Under the pieces are notes generated by a model. The model was not told where the DNA came from. It was given only the letters and a program-made list of their open reading frames with translations, and ran no database searches. 59,512 bases of DNA, taken from assembly GCA_017626815.1 (NCBI GenBank), contig JAGAHY010000176.1, positions 1 through 59,512 on the forward strand, in the 5' to 3' direction. Source of the stretch: Bacilli bacterium. GTDB taxonomy: Bacteria; Bacillota_I; Bacilli_A; RFN20; CAG-826. The translations under genes were made by a program, and so were the position numbers. The first letter of the stretch is position 1; every line of letters begins with the position of its first letter. This document shows positions 8,657 to 18,200 of this stretch, in pieces.

Positions 8657-9257
8657 GACTTATTTCCTCCAAGGATTGGACGATGCTCGGTTCACCTAGA
8701 TTTAAGGTATAGATGCCGAGGTCTTCGCCCAGCCCGTCTAGTCTACCACTACTGAGAATTCGCGCACGTACATTTATATCAAATTCGACATCCGAAAGTT
8801 CAAAATCTTTCCTTTTTGCAAAGTTTCTTAACGTTTCGTAGGTGGGATAATCTACCTCGGCATCATAAGCGAAGCGTTCCACATATTGTCCTAAGCGGGC
8901 TTGTTCTAAGGCCAAGGTTGAGGAATCGACGAAAGCTCTTCTTAAACGTGGAATCCCCAGTTTAGAGCCGCCGAAATATCGGGCGACGATGAGCAAGCCA
9001 TCAACTTCATAATCTTCTAGCAGAGAAACTAAGGGGCGCCCCGCAGAACCGCCGGGTTCGCCATCGTCACTGCTTTTGGTTAAGCCGTTAAGACGGTACG
9101 CGTAAGGATAATGATCCGCCTTCGGAAATTGCTTCTTAAAGGCATCGTATAGGGTTTTGAATTCTTCGATGGAAGATAATGGGAAAAGTCCCGCATCGAA
9201 GCAGGAGGACAGGTCTTTGACCTCTCCGAAGCTTGGCTGAAGCGGGACTTTTTTCAT
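8640..9257 (-). CDS. yigZ: YigZ/IMPACT (UPF0029) family protein
   Basis: 205 residues, the usual family length. The signature KSSDDGEPGGSAGRPLVSLL is followed by GLLIVARYFGGSKLGIPRLRRAF, both diagnostic of the UPF0029 N-terminal domain; the C-terminal part is the short ferredoxin-like DUF1949 region. The family is related to eukaryotic IMPACT; a biochemical role in bacteria is not settled. The start lies 2 bp after the stop of the giant gene with no Shine-Dalgarno, and its 3' end overlaps pepP, so giant-yigZ-pepP look like one transcription unit. Confidence 0.93.
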   Translation of the reverse strand: MKKVPLQPSFGEVKDLSSCFDAGLFPLSSIEEFKTLYDAFKKQFPKADHYPYAYRLNGLTKSSDDGEPGGSAGRPLVSLLEDYEVDGLLIVARYFGGSKLGIPRLRRAFVDSSTLALEQARLGQYVERFAYDAEVDYPTYETLRNFAKRKDFELSDVEFDINVRARILSSGRLDGLGEDLGIYTLNLGEPSIVQSLEEISHDSCK

Positions 9258-9259
9258 GA

Positions 9260-12200
9260 CTAGAAGCTCGACGCGATGTTGGCGTAGGTAAACGGCATAG
9301 CGCTGCCGTGAATAACGCCAGATGCATTGACGAAGGCGAAGTCAGTCTCCGGCACGAAGGTATAGAGGCCGCTGGCGGTGAGGGGCACCATGCGATCGTA
9401 GATCGAGGCGAGATAGAACAGGTTGGTAAACTTATCCGTCTGGGTCATGCCGTTGAAGGCAGCACGCAAGGAAGCCTTATCTTCATCCGCCAGAACATAA
9501 GGCGTAAAGATGCCCGTCGAACCTTTGTTCACGAATCGCATCGCTTTGAAGGCGTTTTTGGCGCTGCCACGCAAGGTCGTGGTGAGACCAGCGTAATCAT
9601 CCGCATAGGTGAGACCGGCCGTCCTCAAGGCAGCCTCCTCGCTGACGTGCAAGGCAGGATCGCCAATGCGGGTGTAGCGCTTGCTGTTGCCACCGCCTTG
9701 CACGGTTATGGTCTCGTGTTCAAGGTCAATGAAGTCGGCTTTATTTTGCTCGGCAGAGGCGATAAGGTTCGCAATGATGGATTTGGCGACCACGGTATGC
9801 TCGCCATCGATGCTGACGGTTTTGACCGTGTCGACATAGCTACCAGGTTCACCCGTTTGATGCAGCGGGACGTCGAAGGTGGCGTCGGTGAAGGTCAAGG
9901 AGTCGAAGGCGGCTTCGATGGCGTCCATGGCGCTATCGTTGGTCGCGAAGGCCCAATCGATGTAGCTGCTTAAGGCGAAACGGTAGTAATCCGTCATCGC
10001 GACAGAGCTGATTTCCGTATCCGACAAGGCATGATGCTGATAATCATCATAGACGTCGAAGGTACCGGCCTGGCTGGCGCTATGGTCGAGCCAGTAGGCT
10101 TCTTGGACATAATTGTAGATAGTGTAACCCGAGGTCATCGTGTCGATGGCCTGGAGGTGTTCGAACTTCGTCGTGCCTTCACCGATATACTTACCGATGG
10201 AGATGGTTGTCGAGCTTGGCAGCGTCAGGAACGTGCTCGGGGCGATTTCGAAGGAGATGTCGACCGTGGTGTCGATGGTGAACTCTAAGGCGTTATAAAG
10301 CGCGAGGGCGCCAGCGCTATGGGAGTCGACACTCAACAAGGTGGGGATGCCCGCTTCGGTGAACTTTTCGGTATAGAAACCCGAGGACAAGAAGAGGTTC
10401 AACATGCCGTAGGTCGAATGTTTGAAGTTACTGGAAGCGTCGTTATAGAAGCTATCCAAGGTGACATCGCTGCTACCGGCGAAGGAGAAGTAGACACCAC
10501 CGCTCACCGCGCCACGATAAGCGGAGGAGAGAAGATAACCGATGGCTTTAACGCCGACATTGCGGTAGGCGTTATAGTCGAGGTCGAAGTTGCTGCCGTC
10601 AACATCCACGAGGACGCCGCCGGTGAAGGTGAGGCCGCTATTCAAGGTGATGGTGAAGTCTTGGGTCAAGCCAGTGACATAGAAGTTCGCGGTGTTATCC
10701 GCATAGGTGACGGTGACCAAGTCGGTGATGTCGGTGGAAGCGTCATCGTTGAGATGGATTTCATACTTGCCGGCGGGGTCGCCGCTGACGCCAGCATGGA
10801 GAACGTCCGCGCCAGCGAAGCCATTGGCCGCATTGCCTTCATAGAAGAGCTCTGGATGATTGGCGATGTTAAACGAGGTGCTGCCGGCTCCGATGCTATA
10901 GCCATGGGTGACGGAAGAGAACTTCGATAAGCCGATGCCATCGCCGGCAGAATTGGTGCCGAGAAGGTCGCCCACGGAATTGGGCAAGACGTCGGAGAGG
11001 ATGGAGTTCTCGTTGATGGCATACAAGAGGGTCTTGATTTGCTTCGGCGAGATGGTGTTAAGGGCGGTGAAGCTCACGCCGACTTCGGAGGAATCATCGA
11101 AGATACCAGCGACGTTGCCGGCGTTGATGAGGCCGATATAAGGATCGGCATCGATGTCGACTTCCTCAAAGGTCTCGGTGCGGGCGCGGCCATCGGTGGT
11201 CAACGCATTGATTTGCTTTGTCCAGTCAGAACTCGGATTGGCGGTGTAAGCCAAGATCTTATCGTGCATCTTGTATTTGGAAGCATCGTCCGGATGATTG
11301 ACGCCATAGGAGAAGTCCTTCAGCGGCGAGTAGTTGGCATCCATCAAGCTCGTATCGTGATAAAGCTTGTACATGAATTGTTCAAAGACGGTGAGATCGG
11401 TGAAGGCCGTGTAGTCTTTGACATCGTCGATGACGAGGAAGCTCGAGGCACGGCGATGGCTCACGCGTCCTTCATGGAACATATAAGAATCCCAGAGGGC
11501 GGTGAGGGAGTCACGTAAGAACACATCGAGGCCAGGGCTATTGAGGCTGAGGCTATTGAGTGAATCTTTGTTGGCCTTGATGTCGCCATAGAGGTCGCAG
11601 ATGTGCTCCAATTCGTTGTTATTGAACGGCATGGAGAACTTCGGTTCCGTATGGAAGGCGGTGGAGAACTTATAGTTCCCGTCGAAGCTTTCGGCATCAC
11701 CGGAAGCGTTGGTGTAATAGTGATAGGAGAAATAGACGTCGGTGGACTCGAAGTCAATATCGGGGATACCCATGGCGTTCTTGGTGACGATGGTGTCATA
11801 AAGGGCATTAGGCACGCAGTCGAAGTACACTTCGGTCTTATTGAGGGAGCCAAGCAACGACTTCAGATCATCGGATTCGAGGTTATCGGCCGTCTTGGCG
11901 CCGCTGACGAAATCATCCATCGGTCCAGCGGAGAGATCATCCAAGCAATCTTTCCAATCCGCGAATAAGGAGGCGGTGTTGGCTTCGTATTGGGTGGCGT
12001 TCTGCGACGCGCTTAAAGGTAAGCTAAGAGCGCTGACGTTATAGGCAATCTTTTGGTCCGCATTCGTATATTCCCCCGCAAAAGCGATGTCTTTTTCCGA
12101 TTCAGCCAAGAAATAATACGGTTTCAAGGCATCCACGAGGAAGACGTCGCAGAGCAAGGCCTGATGCGCGGTCATGCCTTGACGCAAGGTCGCGGCTTCG

Positions 12201-15200
12201 AAGACGCTGGAGGACTTCGCGACGTTGGAGTTGTAGATCATATGCTGACCCATCAATTTCAACGCGGAGGTGAGCTTATCGGTGTCGAGGAGGTTGATCT
12301 TGGTAAGGTCAACATCGGTCATGGAAGCCATGAGCTCGAAGATATCGACGAGTTTCTCGGTGTCGTCGTCGCTATAGGCGGAGAAGTCAATCTTGCCTTC
12401 AGCAAGGTCGACGGCATGGACAAACTGCGTGTAGTAATAATCCGCGCACTGGAGATCTTTCTTGATGGCGGGGACGATGCCCGAGGAACCATCGAAAGCA
12501 TCCAACGAGGATTTCTCTAAGCGGGATGGGAGGCAACGATAGAAGACTTCGCTGTCTTCGATGGAAGCCAAGACTGCGTTAAGTTTGGCCTTATTGCCGG
12601 TGACGGCAAAGAAAGCGTTAAGGTCGGATAGCGGGGAGAAGTCGAGGTCGCCGCTAAGCGTGGTGAAGGGACTATCCTGGATTTTCTCCAAAATATCGGT
12701 GATGTGGTCGATTTCATCTTCCCAGTCGAGTTCGGGAACAAGAAGGATAACATCGTCAAGTTTGACTTGTGTGCCCTTGATGGTCTCATCCAGGTTGAGG
12801 GCATCCGCATCATAGACGCCGGACTTATGGACGAAGGTGCGGACGATCTGCTCAAAGACGGTGAGCTCATGAAGCGGCGCACGAACCACATAATTGCCTT
12901 TATGGAACAGGTAGGTCTCGTGAACGCTGGTGAGGATATCGTTGACGTTATCCGCGTCGATGGTGCCGACTTTCGGGTTGTCGGTGAGGCTATTGTCGTC
13001 TTTTAATTTCCAATACAAGGCGGTGATGCGGTCGATCTCCTCATCTTGGTATCTCATCGAGAAATTCGGCGTGGCACGATAAGCGGTCGCAAATTCTTCC
13101 GTGGCCGGATCATAGAAGTGATAGGAATGGAAATAAGCGGCGTCTTCCATGTTGACATCGGAGGAATCGACGTTGCCGATACCGCCGTCGGTGACGATCG
13201 CGTTGTAGAGGGCGTTGGGGACACAGTCAAAGTAGAAGGTCGTATCATTAAGTGTCTTTAACATGGTAGTGAGGCTGGCCTGGCTTTGATCACCGACCGT
13301 CGAGTTACCATTGATGAAGTCATGGAAAGCGGGATCCTTTAAGGTATCCAAGCACGCCTTCCACTCTTCGAAATAGCCAAAGCTATCCGCCGCGTATTGC
13401 GTGGCGTCATAGGTATTGGTCAAAGGCTTGCTTAAGAGGCGGATATTGTATGCGATTTTTTCCTTTGCGGAAGAATATTCGCCAGCAAAAGCCATGTCTT
13501 TTTCCGAAACAGCAAGATAATAGTGTTCGACCAGGGCATCGACGAGCAACACGTCGCAGAGGACCGCCTGGTGAGAGGTGAGGCCTTGGCGTTTGACGAG
13601 GTCGCCACTAAATTTCGTTACCGATTTGACGGTGTTGGAGTTGTAGATTTTGTTCTGGCCCATCAGTTCCATGGCATTGGTCAACTTCACGGTATCCAAA
13701 TCGGAAATATCGGAGAAGTCGATATCGGTCATCGAGGACAGGCTGGAGAAGATGGTGACCATTCCTTCGATTTCCTCGTCGGTGTATGGAACGAAGTCCA
13801 GTTTGCCGTCCATCAAGTCACCGTCATGGGTGAAGGCACCATAATAGTAATCCGCGCACTCGAGGTCTTTCTTGAGATTGATTTTGAGTGGCTCAGTGCT
13901 GTCGTCAAAAGCGTCCGTCGTGGACTTGGAGAGGCGTTCGGGCAAGCAGCGATAGAAGATTTCACCATGCTCGATGCTCTGGAGAAGATCGGTGAGGAAA
14001 GGCTCGGCGGCGGGATCGGCGAAGAAAGCTTCAAGGTCGGAGAGTTTATCAAAGCTGATGCGGCCATCGTCGCTAAGCAAAGAATGGTCGGTGCCGTCGC
14101 TTTCACGGACGGTTTCGATGATTTCGATGGTGTTTTCGATTTCACCACCGTCGGCTTCCCAGCGTGCATCGGGTACGTTAAGAACAATGTCATCGAGGCA
14201 GAAGTCGGTCTCACGGACATAGGTTTTGCTATCCGCGCGAGGCGCATCTTCGAAGGATTCGCCATACAAACCGCCATTGTCAAGGAAGGCGCGCATGATC
14301 TGTTGGAAGACGGAGAGATCTTTTTCGGCGTTCAAGCGTTCGAAATTGCCCTTATGGAAGAGATATGTCTGGTGGGCTAGACGCAAAGCGGAATCCATCT
14401 TGGCCGTGTCGAGGTTGCGGAAGTTCGGGTCACTGGCTAAAGTCGTGTCGTCTTTGAGGGTGGAATAGAGCTCGCAGATGCGGTCGATTTCGCCATCTTG
14501 GTACGCCATCTCGAAGTCGGGACTGGCGGTGTATATCGGCGAGAAGGCGCCCGTACCATTATGGTAGTGATAGGAATGGAAGAAGTCCGCGTTATCAAGG
14601 TCGACGCCCGAGGTGGTGAGGTCGCCGAGTGAATCCTCAGTGACGAGAATCTTATAAAGCGCGTTAGGGACGCAGTCAAAATAGAAAGTCGTGTCGTTGA
14701 GCGAATGGAGCAGCGTCTTTAAGGTCGATTCTTGCAGATCGGCCATGTTGCCACCGGGCTCGCCTTTGATGAATTTATCAAAGATTGGATCGATTTCCGT
14801 GCATTCTTTAAGGCTTTCCAAGCAGTCGCCCCACTCTTGTAAATAGGCGAAGGAATCATGTTCGTAATCGGCTGCAGTATACGTATTGGTCAGCGGTTTG
14901 CAGAGATTTCTTACGTTATACGCGACTTTTTGATCCGCGTTATCAATATCGTGATGGGTCTTCAAATCGGCATCTTTTTCCGAATTGACGCCAAGATAAT
15001 AATACTGGTCTAAGGAATCGACGAGGATGACATCGCAAAGCAAGGCTTGGTTCGCGGTCATGCCCATACGTTCTTGATGTTCGGATTCGAATTTGGTGAC
15101 GGACTTGGTGACATCGGTGTTGAAAATGGGGCTGCGGCCGATGCGTTCCATGGCCGAGACCATCTTAGCGCTATCGAGCGTCGAAAGATCAGACGTATCG

Positions 15201-18200
15201 AAGTCGGTCATGCTGGACATGTCGGCCATCAAGTCGACGAGGTCGTCGCATTCCTGATCGGTATAAGGATCGATATCGTATTTGCCGCCAAGTTCCGCGC
15301 GCTGGCTGCGGCTATAGAGGAAGTTAGCGCATTCAAGGTCCATCTTGAGGTTGTGCTTGATGCCTGGCTCGTCAGAGACGGCGTTAGAAACGGCGTCATC
15401 AAGCTGGGAAGGAAGAGAACGATAGAAGAGTTCCGCCGCTTCCACTTTCTTCAACAAGGCCTTAAGCTGGGATTTGTTTTCGACGCCTTCTGGACCATTG
15501 AAGAAGTCATCGAAATCATCGATGGCGAGTTCAAAGTCGCCCTGCTCATCGAGGAAGGCGGGGGAATTCTGGATTTGGACCACGAGTTCGTAGGTATGCT
15601 CGATCTCAGTGCTCCAGTTCATCGTGGCGCCGGTCTCGGGGATGCCGAGGACGATGTCGTCCAAGGTCAGATCCGTGCCACTGACTTTGTCGCCGTCCAT
15701 GGCTTTGTCGTAGACCTTGGACTTATCGAGGAAGACGCTGATGAATTGCTGGAAGACAGTGGGGTTGCCATCAGCGTTATATTCCTCTTGGTCGGCGAGA
15801 TGGAAGACAAAGGAGTCATGGAGGTCATAGAGGACACCACGGATGGAGAAAGCATTGATGTTGCCAATCTTGACGTCATCCCCTACTAATCCCGATTCTT
15901 CCTTTAATAAAGAATATAGCATCGCGATCTGGTCGATTTCCGGACGATAGAACGGCATGCTGAAATCGGGTTGAGCATTCCTCGTCGTGGAGAAATGACC
16001 CGCGCCGTCATGGAGATAATAGGAGAAATAGAAATCCGCTTGGTCGAGGTGGACGTTATCGGGGAGGTCGTTTAACGCATCGCCATTGACGAGAGCATCA
16101 TACAAACCATTGGGGACGCAATCGCGGTAAAGGGTGCAATCGTTAAGGGCATGGAGCAAGGTCGCGAGGTTGTCCTCGGTGAGGTCCTCAAACTCCTGCG
16201 TGCCGTTGAAGAAGCCCTCGAAACTAGTGGATTGCATCTGGCGGAGGCAGTCGACCCATTCGCCAGCCACATAGGTATTGACGGCGGTGGCGATGGCGGC
16301 GCGGTTGGTTTCTTCCGCGTTGATCGCGGGCACTAAGTTTTTCACTTCGTGGGCCGCTTTGCTTTCGGCGGTGCCATAGTTGGCCGCGTTAGCAATATCT
16401 TTGGGCGAGACGGGCAGATGGGTCACCGAATCGGTGAGGAAATAGTAATCGGAAAGTTTGTCGACGAGGACCATGTCGGAGACGAAGAGCTGGAAGCAAG
16501 TCATTTCATCATGGAAGCCATCGTTGAAAACGGTAGCCGATTTGCTGATGTTTTTGTTAAAAATGCTCGATTGTCCCATCGCGGATAGCGCATTGGACAA
16601 GGAATCGATATCCAAGACGGCGACGTTATCAAGGTCGGCGCCAACTAACGGAGCGAGGTTGCTTAAGATGTCGATTAAGCGGTCGACTTCGTCTTGGTTA
16701 TAAGGCTTGAAGTCGATGAAAGAACCATCGTTCCACTGGGTATAGAAGAAGTCGGCACATTTGATGTCTTTCACCAAGTTGTCGGGTAAGTTGCCCAAAC
16801 CACCATTGATGGCTTCGGAGAGCTGCGGCGGTAAGCAACGGTAGAAGACTTCGCTTTGTTCCAACATAGAGAGCATGTAACGGAGCTCTTGTCTAGAACC
16901 CGAGCGGGCGAAATAATTGGCGAGGTCGCCGCTGATGGGGCTCATATCAAAGTTGCCTTCATCGTCAACGAAGGAAGAATTCTGCAAAGTGATGATCATC
17001 TCGCAGATAGCCTCGCTCTCGGCGTCCCAATCGGTGACGGAATTGACGATGCCCGTCATTGTGAGGGTGGAGCCTTGAACAGGGACGTCGCGGGAGGTGA
17101 CTTTCTGGCCATCTTCGTCCAGATAGACGCCGGCTTTTTCCATGATCGTCAAGATGATGGATTCAAAGCCCGTGACATCGGGGACGGGGAAGTCGATGGA
17201 ATACATATCGGCCTGAGCGGTCGGATTAAGAATCTTGGAGTTATAGCAGGTTTCTAAAACGGGGCGGAGGAACGCGTCGACATTGAGGGTCTTCAAATTG
17301 ATGTCCAAAGCGCCTTCTTCGCCGGCGAGGTCAAGCAAGTTCAGCAAAGCCCCTACTTCCGCTTTACGGGCATTGACGATGGCGTCGATTTGACTTTGCG
17401 CGGCTTGGTCTTCCAAAGCCTCGACATAATCACGGCCATTGCGGAACATCCAGCCAGTATTGAGTTCGGTGCCACGAAGCTGTTCGGGCATCGCATTGGA
17501 TTCTAGGGCGGTCGCTAAGGCATTGCCCATAAGGACCGGGCCAAAGGCCACGGAATCCGAAAGGGTATCCAAAGCGGCGGAGATCGCGGGTAAATCCTCA
17601 GCTTTCATGTTTTGGATTTGATCAAGGCCGCCGAGAGCGCTAAGGGAATTCAAGGCGCTGCCGAGGATATCGAATTCGCTTTCCCATTCTTGCGGCGAAT
17701 CCAAAAGCATGATGCTGCGGCTAAAGACGGTGCAGAGTTCTTTCTTAACGTCGAGTAAACCACTCCAATTCTCACGGGATTTGACGTGGTTTTTGATGGT
17801 ATCGGTCACGCCATCAAGCTCGATGGTGAGATCGGGGTAATCGACAAAAAGCTTTAGCATATCCTGCTTATCTAGCGTCAAAAGCAGTTTATCCAAGATG
17901 AATTTATGGAAGACATAGACTTTTTCGACCTTGCCTTCTTCGTCGGCGGGACGGAGGGCGCCATCTTCATCGAAAGCGCTCCAGAACATGCCGGATTGGG
18001 AAAGTCTCTTTAACAACTTGATGACCGAAGGATTGGTGACATCGAGTTGAGAAATGTCGAGCCCTTTGGTCGCGAGGTCGAGGATGTTTTGCATCGCCAA
18101 GCCTTCATTGGCCCAGTCTTCGGCAGTGAGTAAGTTCTTATATGTGACGCCGAGAGCTTCCGCATGAAGTTCATCCTTGGGATCGATGACTTTGGTCAAA

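Noticed and set aside
11100-16890. Regular repeats as a possible CRISPR or satellite array
   Set aside because: The period is about 1.44 kb, the reading frame is intact, and similarity is at protein level.
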